64,000 nt of DNA, from NCBI GenBank assembly GCA_902363665.1, contig CABJAW010000008.1, forward strand, positions 130,774 to 194,773, given 5' to 3'. A program made the translations under genes and the position numbers. The notes under the pieces were generated by a model, which saw only the letters and a list, made by a program, of their open reading frames with translations, ran no database searches and was not told the origin of the DNA. Positions 9,228-18,757 of the stretch are shown here, piece after piece. Each line of letters begins with the position of its first letter. Positions within the stretch are counted from its first letter, which is position 1. The stretch is from Lachnospiraceae bacterium. GTDB taxonomy: Bacteria > Bacillota > Clostridia > Lachnospirales > Lachnospiraceae.

Positions 9228-9407
9228 TCACACGAATGAATTTGTCTCCGGGTCGTATTCATAATCTACGTCCCGGAGTTTTTTTACGATCTCCTCACAG
9301 TCTGCGCCCTCTGAGGCACAAAACTCCTCCAGCGATGCATAATGGTCGCGCAACTGTGTGTTTACATAACTTAAAAGGATCATCGGATCCTGCGGTAACT
9401 GACTCAT
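9228..9407 (-). CDS. DUF4250 domain-containing protein
   Basis: A 59-residue protein that matches DUF4250 across its whole length: LPQDPMILLSYVNTQLRD at the start, LEEFCASEGAD in the middle and a YEYDPETNSF ending. The family is small, widespread in Firmicutes and uncharacterised. The ATG at 9407, preceded by AAAGGA, fits the family start better than a longer in-frame start at 9437. Confidence 0.85.
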   Translation of the reverse strand: MSQLPQDPMILLSYVNTQLRDHYASLEEFCASEGADCEEIVKKLRDVDYEYDPETNSFV

Positions 9408-9586
9408 TTTGTTTTTCCTTTCTTTTCTTTCATCCAATCCTTGTCAACTCTGTTCTTCTTTCTCCAATCCCCGATTTTTCTGTCAGAACAGAAGTGCTCC
9501 GCACGCTTCGTTTCCTGCTATCTGCAAAAAATCCGGAAAATTTCCGGTTCTCCTGCCATGTTTGCTGAGGGAAAGTTGCTTTCCTC

Positions 9587-11026
9587 TTATTTCTCCACAC
9601 CACTCCCGCCTGTAATCAATTCAAACTCAGAAAACGACATCCTTCCGCTTCCCTCAAACGTAAAATACAGCGCCTGTATCCCGTCCGGAATCTGAATCGG
9701 TGCTCGGTACGTTTTCCATTCGTTGTTTCGACCAAGCGGAATCACGCCAAGCGGCGCACCGTCCCACGCAGTCCGCACCACGAAGCAGCCGTTCGCATCG
9801 CCTCTTGTGCGCACTGCAATCTCCGTGACATTTTTACAGTCAAAAAATTTGAATCCTGCCGTCGCGCCGGAGCACATATTTGCAATATATCCCATGCCCT
9901 CCACTCCGTCCGGCTGATCCTGTGTAATCTTCGGAAATCTGCAGTCCATCCACTCGCCCGGGCCGCCGACCATTGTCGCCTCATCGAGGCAGTATAGCGA
10001 GCAGGCAATATACGCCGGATAAATGCCACTGCCCTTCAGCGGTCCTCCGTTTGCTCCGCATGAGGTCATCATTACCTGCGGAATTTTTCCATTTTCATCA
10101 AATCGAATTTTCTCGATACATCCCTGACGGCTGAAATTCTGGCCGTTCGTGTGGCGGTGATAAAAAATATACCAGTCTTTTCTGATCTGCACAATGCTTC
10201 CGTGATTATTTCCGCCATAGTACATCGGGCGCTCCGCCGGTTTATAGCTGTCGATAAACAGATCACAGTTGCTCACGATCGTGCCGCCGTAAGTAAATGG
10301 TCCATACGGAGATTCTCCCGTCGCATAGCAAAGCTCATGGCTGAGCACCGACGAATAAATAAAATAGTACGTTTCACCCACACGGCGAATCGAGGATGCC
10401 TCGAAAAAGGCATGTCCCTCATACCCGGTATTTTTTTCATACGGCTTTGACGGCACCACAAACCGCGGCTCTTCTTTGATTGTAAGCATGTCTTTTCCAA
10501 GGACGGTCAGCATCGCGCCGTGCCTGCTCTCATCGTCCGGCATGCAAAATCCCGTATAAAGATACGTGATCTCCCCCTCCGTGAGCACGCCCGGATCAAA
10601 CTGCGGTTCATCGCTCTCCCGCTCGCCAAGTCTCATGCCATCCTCATAATGTACATATCCGTAAAACTCATACGTTCCGGCCGGTGTATCGCAGACAGCC
10701 ACCGAAACTACGCACGCCTGATCCAGCACGTAATATAAGTAATATCTTCCGTCTGCTCCAACCGTCACGTCCGGCGCAAACAGGTACATGTCACCGTCCT
10801 GATTCATCGGATCTGCATTTCGCCGGTAAATCACGCCCTCGTATCTCCAGTCACCCAGATCATCCACCGGCGCCGACCAGCAGACGTAATCATTCTGGCA
10901 GTAGCCGTATCCACCGAACCGGTCATGCGATCCATATACATAAACGCGGTCACCAAACACATACGGCTCCCCGTCCGGAATATATTCCCAGCTTGGAAGA
11001 TATGGGTTGTAAGCCTGCTTCTTCAT
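9587..11026 (-). CDS. Glycoside hydrolase family 43 protein
   Basis: A 479-residue cytoplasmic enzyme (no signal peptide) with a GH43 five-bladed propeller in about the first 320 residues. Recognisable are NPYLPSWEYIPDGEP, GSHDRF, LFAPDV followed by DGRYYLYYV, and GHAFFEASSIR with the likely catalytic glutamate. The last ~130 residues look like a beta-sandwich carbohydrate-binding module. The family removes arabinose or xylose from plant oligosaccharides; exact specificity cannot be read. GGAGGGG lies before the ATG, and a MITE-2 copy begins 25 nt upstream of the start. Confidence 0.87.
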   Translation of the reverse strand: MKKQAYNPYLPSWEYIPDGEPYVFGDRVYVYGSHDRFGGYGYCQNDYVCWSAPVDDLGDWRYEGVIYRRNADPMNQDGDMYLFAPDVTVGADGRYYLYYVLDQACVVSVAVCDTPAGTYEFYGYVHYEDGMRLGERESDEPQFDPGVLTEGEITYLYTGFCMPDDESRHGAMLTVLGKDMLTIKEEPRFVVPSKPYEKNTGYEGHAFFEASSIRRVGETYYFIYSSVLSHELCYATGESPYGPFTYGGTIVSNCDLFIDSYKPAERPMYYGGNNHGSIVQIRKDWYIFYHRHTNGQNFSRQGCIEKIRFDENGKIPQVMMTSCGANGGPLKGSGIYPAYIACSLYCLDEATMVGGPGEWMDCRFPKITQDQPDGVEGMGYIANMCSGATAGFKFFDCKNVTEIAVRTRGDANGCFVVRTAWDGAPLGVIPLGRNNEWKTYRAPIQIPDGIQALYFTFEGSGRMSFSEFELITGGSGVEK

Positions 11027-11050
11027 GGTAAACCCCTCCTTTTTCCAGAA

Positions 11051-11201
11051 ATATACGCTCGGAGTCTTTCCTGCACTTGCTTTTACAGCCGATTTTCTGC
11101 CAGTCGCACCCGAATTCCTGAGGTGTACACACCATGTACGCCTCAGAAATTTGGAAAAATCTTCTCACAAAATCAAGCACAAAAAGATTCCCAGAGTACA
11201 T
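11051..11201 (-). repeat. MITE-2 copy upstream of the GH43 gene
   Basis: A 151-bp element ending in GTACTCT-type inverted repeats and flanked by AGAA at 11047-11050 and 11202-11205 (4-bp target duplication). Read on the minus strand it has the same orientation relative to its downstream gene as the other two near-full copies. It lacks 12 bp present in the 163-bp copies. Confidence 0.82.
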
Positions 11202-11275
11202 AGAATAGTCCGATCATTGTCAGTATAGCAAACTTACTGCCATGGTACAATCGCGAATCCTGGTTTCTGAAAAAT

Positions 11276-11365
11276 GTACACCTGGAATTTTTTTATGCTT
11301 GATTTCTTGAGAAAATTCTTTTTCAGTTCTGCTTAAATTTCTGAGGTATACACGATGTATATGTT
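11276..11365 (+). repeat. Degenerate left half of MITE-2
   Basis: About 90 bp resemble the left half of MITE-2 (TGTACACCTGGAATTTTT, then CTTGATTTCTTGAGAAAATTC and ACACGATGTATATG) with many substitutions and no right half. Together with its flanks (11202-11655) this is an AT-rich, apparently gene-free stretch. Confidence 0.55.
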
Positions 11366-11655
11366 ATGTCAAAACGAATATTCAGACTTAATTTTAGATG
11401 AATTATTATCGTTCTTCCCTCAAAACTTTCTCCCATTGATTTTAATCTTATATCCATTAATGGATATTTTCTTTTCCATTTTATCCGTTTTTGGATGTTT
11501 TTAACTTGATTTTTGCAATTTCATCTGCTATTATCATCATAAAGAAATTGAATCTGGCCAAAGCAGATATGCACAATTGAAACAATTTGAACCGAATCAG
11601 GTAAGTTTCCTGCTTCAATTGCTGGAAGCAATAAACAGCAGGGTACTTGATTCGG

Positions 11656-11818
11656 ATGTACTCCCGGAATCTTTTTGTGCTTGATTTTGTGAGAAGATTT
11701 TTTGTCAGCTGTGCCCAAATTTCTGAGGCGTATACGGTGTGTACGTTGATGAAATTTTGGTGCAACTGATAGAAAATCGACCGCAAAAGCAAGTGCAGGA
11801 AAGATTCCGAGAGTACAT
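11656..11818 (+). repeat. MITE-2, full-length copy upstream of the HTH-Uma2 gene
   Basis: A 163-bp element from ATGTACTCCCGGAATC to GATTCCGAGAGTACAT, flanked by TCGG at 11652-11655 and 11819-11822. It ends 23 nt before the next start codon, leaving only the ribosome binding site between. Confidence 0.88.
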
Positions 11819-11841
11819 TCGGTAAAAAAGGAGGGAATCAT

Positions 11842-12819
11842 ATGACTATCGAAGAAATGAAACAACGCAAAAAAGAACTCGGCTACACCTGCGCCAGACT
11901 CTCCGAGCTGTCCGGTGTCCCCTTAAGCACCGTCCAGAAAATTTTCAGCGGTGCCACACCGTCTCCCCGCTATGGCACCCTGCTCTCGCTCGAAAGCCTG
12001 CTCGCTCCGGACAGCGCCCAGGATACAGCTGCGCATTCTGGTCGGGCAATCCCGCAGGTTTCCACTGATGCAGCATACCGGACAATGCCTCCCCGGACTG
12101 CTTCCGGCAAAACATCCACATCCTCAGCTTCACAGACCGCCCCCGGTCACGATTTCGCTTCACAGAATTACTCATTCTCCACCGAAGAGCTGACCAGTGC
12201 CGGTATGATCGGAGAATCCACCTCGTCCTATCAGACAAAACAGCAGGGCGATTATACCCTGACCGACTATTACCAGATCCCGGAGGAGCGCCGGGTGGAA
12301 CTGATCGACGGAGTGATTTATGACATGACCACACCTGCCTGCGATCACCAGCTGATTGCCGGTCTGATTTACGCAAAGCTTCTCGCATACGTCAGCGCAC
12401 ACAAGGGCACCTGCCTCCCCATGGTCTCCCCGGTCGATGTCCAGCTCGACTGTGATCAGAAGACGATGGTGGAGCCGGATGTTCTGGTCATCTGTGACCG
12501 CAGCAGAGTCATCCGCCGCTGTGTCTACGGTGCCCCGGATTTTGTTGTCGAAATCCTCTCTCCCTTCACGCGCAAAAAGGACGTCACAATCAAGCTGAAC
12601 AAATATATGAATGCCGGTGTCCGCGAATACTGGGTGATCGATCCCATACAGCGTAAGGTACTCGTCTATGATTTCTTTGCCGAAATATATCCCGTGATCT
12701 ATGGCTTTGACGCAAAAATCCCCGTCGCCATATGGGACGGGGATTGTGTGATTGATTTTCAGGAGATATCTGATTACATTCACTTTGTCTATGAGAATGA
12801 TCCGGACGGGACGCGGTAA
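11842..12819 (+). CDS. HTH-Uma2 fusion protein (DUF820 nuclease-like)
   Basis: A 325-residue protein. Residues 1-55 form an XRE-like helix-turn-helix (LGYTCARLSELSGVPLSTVQKIFSG). A serine/threonine-rich linker (about 60-125) leads to a Uma2/DUF820 domain of the PD-(D/E)XK fold. Core motifs are visible: VELIDGVIYDM, PVDVQLD, MVEPDVLVICD and PDFVVEILSP-type, then YWVIDP. The family is abundant in some bacteria and its role is uncertain. AGGAGGG precedes the ATG. The stop is 8 nt from the convergent clpB stop. Confidence 0.85.
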   Translation: MTIEEMKQRKKELGYTCARLSELSGVPLSTVQKIFSGATPSPRYGTLLSLESLLAPDSAQDTAAHSGRAIPQVSTDAAYRTMPPRTASGKTSTSSASQTAPGHDFASQNYSFSTEELTSAGMIGESTSSYQTKQQGDYTLTDYYQIPEERRVELIDGVIYDMTTPACDHQLIAGLIYAKLLAYVSAHKGTCLPMVSPVDVQLDCDQKTMVEPDVLVICDRSRVIRRCVYGAPDFVVEILSPFTRKKDVTIKLNKYMNAGVREYWVIDPIQRKVLVYDFFAEIYPVIYGFDAKIPVAIWDGDCVIDFQEISDYIHFVYENDPDGTR

Positions 12820-12826
12820 TTTGTGA

Positions 12827-15433
12827 TTATCCCGTAATCTTCTCCGGCTCTGCCTTGACTTCTGCTGTCAGCTCTCCATCCTTTACGGTAAAGAGGATCA
12901 CATCCTCCATGCCTACCTTACCGGACAGGATCAGCTTTGCAGCCAGTGTCTCCACATTCTTCTGCAGGAAACGCTTCAGCGGACGTGCACCGTACACCGG
13001 ATCGTAACCGCCATCGATGATGTATTCCTTCGCAGATGCATCAAGCTCCAGTCTGATATCCTGGTCGGCCAGACGCTTATTCAGGTCTTTCATCATCAGA
13101 TCGACAATATTGCCGATGTTATCCTTCGTCAGCGGCTTGAACATGATGATCTCATCCAGACGGTTCAGGAACTCCGGACGGAACGAGCCTCTGAGCTGTT
13201 CCATGACCTTATCCTGTGCCTCCTGACGGATGCTGCCATCCGGCTCAATGCCATCCAGCAGATACTGTGAACCGATGTTTGAAGTCATGATCAATATCGT
13301 GTTCTTGAAGTCTACGGTACGCCCCTGTGAATCAGTAATCCGGCCATCATCCAGCACCTGAAGCAGGACGTTGAATACATCCGGATGTGCTTTCTCCACC
13401 TCATCGAACAGTACGACAGAGTATGGTTTTCTGCGGACTGCCTCCGTCAGCTGGCCGCCTTCCTCATATCCGACATATCCTGGAGGTGCTCCGATCAGAC
13501 GGGACACAGAATGCTTCTCCATGTACTCACTCATGTCGATACGCACCATGTTCTGTTCATCGTCAAACAGGTTCTCCGCCAGTGCCTTGGCAAGCTCCGT
13601 CTTGCCGACGCCGGTTGGTCCAAGGAACAGGAACGATCCGATCGGCTTGGACGGATCCTTGATTCCTGCTTTGGAACGAAGAATTGCTTCCGTGACTTTC
13701 GTCACGCCGTCATCCTGACCGACGACTCGCTTGTGCAGTTCGTCACCCAGTGCCAGGATTTTAGCACGCTCTCCCTGTGTCAGCTTTGCTACCGGAATAC
13801 CGGTCCAGCGGGAAATAATCCGCTCGATCTCTTCCTCAGTCACACTCTCATGTACCAGGCGCATATCCTCTTTGTGCACGCGCTCTTCCTCGATCTCCAG
13901 CTGCTTCTGCAGCTTCGGCAGCTCGCCATACTGCAGTTCAGCTGCTTTATTCAGATCATAATTACGCTGTGCCAGCTCGATCTCTTTATTCATTGCTTCG
14001 ATCTGCTCACGCAGCGTCTGCAGCTTTTCAACGGATTTCTTCTCGTTGTCCCACTGTGCCTTCTGGCTGTTGAACTGATCACGCAGCTCGGCAAGTTCCT
14101 TCTGAAGTGCTTCCAGACGCTCACGGCTCGGCTTATCTGTTTCCTTTTTCAGAGCTGCCTCCTCAATCTCCATCTGCATGATCTTACGACGCAGCTCATC
14201 CAGCTCAGTCGGAAGGGAATCCAGCTCTGTCTTGATCAGTGCACACGCCTCATCGACCAGGTCGATTGCTTTATCCGGCAGGAATCGGTCACTGATATAC
14301 CGATGTGACAGTGTTGCCGCTGCCACCAGTGCACTGTCGGTGATCTTAACACCGTGGAATACTTCATAACGATCCTTCAGGCCACGCAGAATCGAGATCG
14401 TATCTTCAACGCTCGGCTCATCGACCATAACCGGCTGGAAACGACGCTCCAGCGCCGGGTCTTTTTCGATATACTTACGGTACTCATCCAGAGTGGTGGC
14501 ACCGATACAATGCAGCTCACCTCTTGCCAGCATCGGCTTCAACATGTTTCCGGCATCCATTGCGCCGTCTGTCTTGCCCGCGCCGACGATCAGATGCAGC
14601 TCATCGATAAACAGGATGATCTCGCCCTCACTCTTCCGTACCTCTTCCAGTACCGCTTTCAGACGTTCCTCAAACTCACCACGATATTTTGCACCTGCAA
14701 CCAGTGCACCCATATCCAGCGCGAAGATCTTTTTATTCTTCAGTCCTTCCGGTACATCGCCGCGCACAATACGCTGCGCCAGACCTTCTACCGCCGCCGT
14801 CTTGCCGACACCTGGTTCACCGATCAGCACCGGATTGTTTTTTGTCTTTCTTGACAGAATACGGATCACATTCCGGATCTCCGCATCACGTCCAATGACC
14901 GGATCAAGCTTCTGGCTTCTTGCCTTTTCCACCAGATCCTGACCGTATTTATTTAAGGTATCATACGTCGCCTCCGGATTGTCCGTGGTCACACGCTGAT
15001 TTCCACGCACCGTAGAAAGTGCCTGCAGAAAACGCTCCTTCGTGATACCGAATTCTTTCAAAAACTGCTTCATCGACGGACTTGGATTGTTCAGAATGGA
15101 AAGAAACAGATGCTCAACGGATACGTATTCATCTCCCATCTGCTTTGCCACATCCTCCGCACTGACCAGTGCCTTATTCAGATACTGTCCGATGTACGGA
15201 CTGCCGCCGCTTACCTTTGTCCTGCCATTTAATGCCTGCTCCAGCCGGTCTGCGAAATATTCCTTCTGGATCTCCATCTTCTCGATCAGCTTTGCGATCA
15301 GACTGTCTTCCTGATGGTACAGTCCATACAGCAGGTGCTCTTCTTCTATCTCCTGGTGACCGAACTGATATGCGACCTTCTCCAGGGTATTTACTGCCTC
15401 AATTGATTTCTGTGTAAATTTACTGATGTTCAT
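12827..15433 (-). CDS. clpB: ATP-dependent disaggregase ClpB
   Basis: An 868-residue Hsp100 chaperone that rescues aggregated proteins together with DnaK. The order is an N-terminal Clp_N domain ([20 protein letters not shown]), AAA+ domain 1 (Walker [10 protein letters not shown]), the long ClpB/Hsp104 coiled-coil middle domain (about residues 400-530) and AAA+ domain 2 (GPTGVGKTE, then [18 protein letters not shown]). The ATG at 15433 has GGGAGGTG upstream and gives normal length; the frame stays open further up through the leader. Control is by a CIRCE-like site over the -35 box, now adjacent to a mobile-element junction. Confidence 0.95.
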   Translation of the reverse strand: MNISKFTQKSIEAVNTLEKVAYQFGHQEIEEEHLLYGLYHQEDSLIAKLIEKMEIQKEYFADRLEQALNGRTKVSGGSPYIGQYLNKALVSAEDVAKQMGDEYVSVEHLFLSILNNPSPSMKQFLKEFGITKERFLQALSTVRGNQRVTTDNPEATYDTLNKYGQDLVEKARSQKLDPVIGRDAEIRNVIRILSRKTKNNPVLIGEPGVGKTAAVEGLAQRIVRGDVPEGLKNKKIFALDMGALVAGAKYRGEFEERLKAVLEEVRKSEGEIILFIDELHLIVGAGKTDGAMDAGNMLKPMLARGELHCIGATTLDEYRKYIEKDPALERRFQPVMVDEPSVEDTISILRGLKDRYEVFHGVKITDSALVAAATLSHRYISDRFLPDKAIDLVDEACALIKTELDSLPTELDELRRKIMQMEIEEAALKKETDKPSRERLEALQKELAELRDQFNSQKAQWDNEKKSVEKLQTLREQIEAMNKEIELAQRNYDLNKAAELQYGELPKLQKQLEIEEERVHKEDMRLVHESVTEEEIERIISRWTGIPVAKLTQGERAKILALGDELHKRVVGQDDGVTKVTEAILRSKAGIKDPSKPIGSFLFLGPTGVGKTELAKALAENLFDDEQNMVRIDMSEYMEKHSVSRLIGAPPGYVGYEEGGQLTEAVRRKPYSVVLFDEVEKAHPDVFNVLLQVLDDGRITDSQGRTVDFKNTILIMTSNIGSQYLLDGIEPDGSIRQEAQDKVMEQLRGSFRPEFLNRLDEIIMFKPLTKDNIGNIVDLMMKDLNKRLADQDIRLELDASAKEYIIDGGYDPVYGARPLKRFLQKNVETLAAKLILSGKVGMEDVILFTVKDGELTAEVKAEPEKITG

Positions 15434-15643
15434 AAAGCACACCTCCCAGCTTTCGTGTATAACATAGATACATGAACTGCAGCCGCTCATCACGCCACTT
15501 GGGTTATCACCTGTCCCTCCGGATCGCTGCTTTATGATCGATCCGGTAAGGCAATTACGCTTTAAGCTGCTGCCTGTATATGTGAACTCCGGATGAAAAC
15601 GGATTTCTATTTCCATCCGCAGGAACTTTTTTGTTATATTCAG

Positions 15644-15686
15644 ACTATAACATATGTTGTTAGCCACGTCAATAGGTGAGTGCTAA
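15644..15686 (-). promoter_or_regulatory. clpB promoter with CIRCE-like HrcA operator
   Basis: On the minus strand, TTGACG (15667-15672) and TATAGT (15644-15649) are 17 nt apart. The operator at 15660-15686 is TTAGCACTC, 9 nt, then CGTGGCTAA: one perfect CIRCE half and one degraded half at the exact CIRCE spacing, covering the -35 box. This is the usual HrcA heat-shock arrangement. The perfect half lies inside the attachment-site repeat of the integrated element. A ~200-nt structured leader (15434-15640) with no gene separates it from clpB. Confidence 0.78.
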
Positions 15687-15702
15687 TTATTTTGTGAAGA
15701 TT
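15674..15702. other. Left attachment repeat (att)
   Basis: 29 bases beginning AGGTGAGTGCTAATTATT are identical to 28812-28840; similarity continues with one mismatch to TGTGAA. GAGTGCTAA inside it is half of the clpB CIRCE operator. Confidence 0.85.
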
Positions 15703-15769
15703 TTGTGAAGCCTTGATTTTACGGGCTTCACAGGGATTTTTCACTTACTTTCGCACTCGATTTTCTTGA

Positions 15770-15840
15770 TTTGACCACATTTTTACCACAAATTCTTGGA
15801 AAAATATATTCGTCTGATTTTCTTACCACATTTTACGACA
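15770..15840. promoter_or_regulatory. Candidate integrase arm-binding sites, left end
   Basis: Four short repeats of the form (G/T)ACCACA or TACGACA occur at 15773, 15784, 15824 and 15834, just beyond the integrase stop. Three matching repeats lie near the right end at 28672, 28683 and 28692. This paired end-clustering is what arm-type sites of Tn916-like integrases look like. Confidence 0.55.
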
Positions 15841-15852
15841 ACGGCTTCTGGT

Positions 15853-17129
15853 TTATACCACAGCAGGTACGGTTTCCGGCAGGTTCATTTTAGACATCTC
15901 GTTCTCCACATGAGACTTCTCTGCAATATGATTATAGACATTCATTGTAATCTGTGCATCTGAATGGTCTTCGCTCCGCTACGGTCGGTGCTTAACGGAT
16001 GTCCACCGGACATCCAGCACCCCATCACATACTGCATAACTTTAGGATTGACATTGTTCTCACCCAATCTGGTACATCCCGTATGACGAAGGGTATGCGA
16101 TGAAATGGGAGGCATCAGCTCCGGCTCTCGTTTCTCTTCTTCTGCCAGTTTGCTTTCTTTCTTATTATAGGCATTGACAATATTTTTCAGAAAGCTGTTC
16201 ACTCCCGCTGGCATAATCGGACGTCCATGCTTTGTATTGAAGATGAATCCACTGCGTCCACCAATCTCTACATTACTCTACAAACCAAGCATCAGGTTCA
16301 GCTCTCTCTGTTTACGGAACGCATCATATACCATCTGTGTCATAGGAATGTCTCTGATTCCTGCATCCGTTTTGGTTTCTGAATCATGGAAACAATATCC
16401 TTCATCACCTTCATAATATACAAGCTGTCCACCTACATGGATCTCCCGATTCTTCATATCCACATCCGACCAGGTTAAGCCGATGGTTTCACTCACTCTC
16501 AGGCAAGCCCCAAACATAACCTGCATCATTGGAAGATGAGGCTTATACACATTACTCTGTTCAACAAACTTCAGAAGTTTTTCCTGCTGTTCCAGTGTCA
16601 GTGCTTCTTTCTCCTTTGCTGGAGCCCCATAATCTCCAAGTGTTCCTGTTACCGGATTCTTGCGGATAATCCCATCATCCACTGCCAGTTCAAAACTGGG
16701 ATTCAATAAGCCATAAAGACCTTTGATCGTACTGTGTGCCAGTCCTTCATCTGACAATGCGGAAAAGAACATCCTTACGTGAGATGTCTTAAAATCTACA
16801 ACACGAATGTTTCCCAAAGTATTTCGTATCCGGTAGTCCCACATACGGATATAATTCTTTTTCGTTCTTTCCTTGATATTCTTTGTTGCCATGTATCGCT
16901 CAAACAACGTATTTACAGTCAGCTTCTTGACTGAGGCGTCTGTAATAAGCAGATCATCCATATCCTTATTGATCTTCTTTTCCATTTCTCGCAGACTCGC
17001 CAGATCAGCTGCATAAACCGAATTACGCTTTCCGGTAATTTCATCCTTGTAGCGATACTCATAACGTCCATCCGGGCGCTGGTATTCACCTGTTTTTAAA
17101 TTTCTGCCTTTATTATCTTTTCTTGCCAT
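15853..17129 (-). pseudogene. int: Tyrosine integrase of the Tn916 type, disrupted
   Basis: The N-terminal 284 residues (17129-16281) carry an AP2-like arm-binding domain, a core-binding domain (TLFERYMATKNIKERTKKNY) and the catalytic arginine region ACLRVSETIGLTW. A TAG at 16278-16280 then breaks the frame. The same frame resumes with EIGGRSGFIF and the HTLRHTGCTR box. A 53-bp palindromic insertion (15967-16019) then shifts the frame, so the tail with the catalytic tyrosine (ITMNVYNHIAEK) is read in another phase. RBS AAAGGA precedes the ATG at 17129. The gene is probably dead. Confidence 0.9.
15967..16019. repeat. 53-bp palindromic insertion in the integrase gene
   Basis: Removing these bases restores the expected VMGHSDAQITMNVYNH reading. 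The insert contains GGATGTCC-ACC-GGACATCC inside a longer stem with GTGCTTAA. Similar palindromes are at 22001-22037 and 24420-24468. Confidence 0.8.
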
Positions 17130-17359
17130 ATCAATCATTCCTTTCACTTCATTTTTCGTTATTCGGAATGATTTTTGTCCTGTCGGTATCAGTCATTTAC
17201 TGTCTGATATCTGCTCACAGATTAACATAATATTTTATGATTTCCAAGGGTAAATTCCTGCAAAATGCTAATTTTTATCTGCCTTGTTTACAGGAATTTT
17301 TCCCTTTTTTACTTTTCATTCCGAAGGAAAGTTGTTGTATTTTATCCTCTCATCTTTCA

Positions 17360-17554
17360 TTACACTGCCATTGCATCAATATATTTTTTTATCTTATCCA
17401 CGTTATAAAGAACACGTCTTCCAATAATCACTCTTGCTTCTGCATAATCTGCAATTTTCTTTGCAGTTACTTCTCCGCAGGATAACATTGCCATTAATCC
17501 TTCAATATCTACCGTCAGACGGTCCTCAGCCTTATACTCTGTTGTTTTTCTCAT
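17360..17554 (-). CDS. Excisionase-like / DUF6462 protein
   Basis: A 64-residue basic protein with the winged-helix pattern seen in Tn916-type Xis relatives and DUF6462: DIEGLMAMLSCGEVTAKKIADYAEARVIIGRRVLYNVDKIKKYID. Such proteins bend DNA next to the att sites to direct excision. It lies 230 nt upstream of the integrase on the same strand, the usual arrangement. The gap (17130-17359) holds a terminator-like hairpin (AAATTCCTG with CAGGAATTT). Confidence 0.75.
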   Translation of the reverse strand: MRKTTEYKAEDRLTVDIEGLMAMLSCGEVTAKKIADYAEARVIIGRRVLYNVDKIKKYIDAMAV

Positions 17555-18010
17555 GATGCACCTACCTCCTTTCCTCCGTATTCTTCTGCATCACCTCCCA
17601 GACAGCGGTTATGTCCGTTGTCAGTACATCTACTTTTTATTTGGATTTCTTACGATGATTTTCCATTCCGTTCAGCGTGTTGGCTTCCATTTGTATATGG
17701 CGGTGTCAACGTTACAATTGACCTCTATCAGAAATCTTTCTGAATACTGGCAGCTTCTTCGGGGGCATACCAGCCGTTGCCGGAGTATCTTCGGTTTCCA
17801 CATACTACTCTCTGATACAGCGGTGGAATCCTGTGTTACCTTTAAGCCCCGAAAGGCACCCATACAGCTCATTCAATTTTCAAGGTTCAATAATCAAAAG
17901 TTTTATAGGTATACATTTTTGTACCTATTTCGATTTAATGCCATTATATCCCCCGTTACTGCTAATGTCAATAGCACTTCATGCGTTTTAGGTTCTTTTT
18001 TGTACTCTTT
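17555..18010. other. Stretch without a convincing gene
   Basis: Open frames on both strands here have no recognisable domain and poor start signals. The DNA contains several small stems (for example GCCTTTCGGGGC read on the minus strand) and TTGAACCTTGAAAATTGAAT at its right end, also on the minus strand. It could hold a leader or small RNA of the xis-int transcript, but I cannot identify one. Confidence 0.4.
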
Positions 18011-18014
18011 TTTA

Positions 18015-18042
18015 TTGATTTTCTGCTATCTTGTGTTATAAT
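18015..18042 (+). promoter_or_regulatory. Promoter of the element's XRE regulator
   Basis: TTGATT (18015-18020) and a perfect TATAAT (18037-18042) lie 16 nt apart on the plus strand, about 78 nt before the start codon. Confidence 0.65.
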
Positions 18043-18119
18043 ATGGACAAATAGTTATTCATTTCTTGATTTTACTATCTTCTATGGATGTTTATCAGGA
18101 CTAATGCAGAGGTGACTTT

Positions 18120-18671
18120 ATGAATTTTAATCTGAAACTAAAAAAAATCCGGACATTCCGGAAAATGACACAAAAAGAACTGTCAGAGAAGATCGGACTG
18201 ATCGATCAGCATAGAATTGTACAATATGAAAAAGGTGTTCGTGTTCCAAAAAAAGATCTGGTTGATAAAATGGCTAAGGCTCTTGATGTTAATCCTTATA
18301 CCCTCTATGATACCGCTGGACGTGACGCTTCCGAAATGATGGAACTGCTTTTCTGGCTGGATGAATTTAATCCATCTGCCCTGCATCTGTTTCTTCCTCG
18401 GAAATTTCCTGGTGAAAAATGCAATGAAGTAGCAGACACTTCCGTTTACTATCACGACAATGATAGCTGGCCGGCTCATGCTCCTGTCTGTATGTGGTTT
18501 GATTATGGAGTTCTGAATGATTTTCTAAAAGAATGGGTGGTTCGAATGGATGAACTGAAATCCGGTGTGATTACCAGAGATGAATATTTTGAATGGAAAA
18601 TCAACTGGCCGTATACCTGTGATGATTGTGGAAAATATGAACCTAAGAAACAATGGCGAAAAAACTTTTAA
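18120..18671 (+). CDS. XRE family transcriptional regulator
   Basis: A 183-residue protein with an N-terminal Cro/CI helix-turn-helix (residues 5-60: KIRTFRKMTQKELSEKIGL, then IVQYEKGVRVPKKD). The remaining ~120 residues have no family I recognise; near the end is a CDDCGKYEP sequence that could be half of a metal site. It lies at the head of the plus-strand part of the mobile element and may control excision or transfer genes. AGAGGTGA precedes the ATG. Confidence 0.82.
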   Translation: MNFNLKLKKIRTFRKMTQKELSEKIGLIDQHRIVQYEKGVRVPKKDLVDKMAKALDVNPYTLYDTAGRDASEMMELLFWLDEFNPSALHLFLPRKFPGEKCNEVADTSVYYHDNDSWPAHAPVCMWFDYGVLNDFLKEWVVRMDELKSGVITRDEYFEWKINWPYTCDDCGKYEPKKQWRKNF

Positions 18672-18757
18672 AACTACAAACCGAAAATTTAAAATGGATT
18701 TCCGTATATTTAACCTATAAAGTAGATACAAAATCCCAGATGTACAGGTGAACAGAC

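Noticed and set aside
11041..11830. CRISPR array suggested by repeated segments
   Set aside because: The repeats are two full MITE-2 copies in opposite orientation and one decayed half, not short regularly spaced repeats.
13385..14308. Long open frame on the plus strand opposite clpB
   Set aside because: It is antisense to strongly conserved AAA+ coding sequence, has no recognisable domain and no ribosome binding site.
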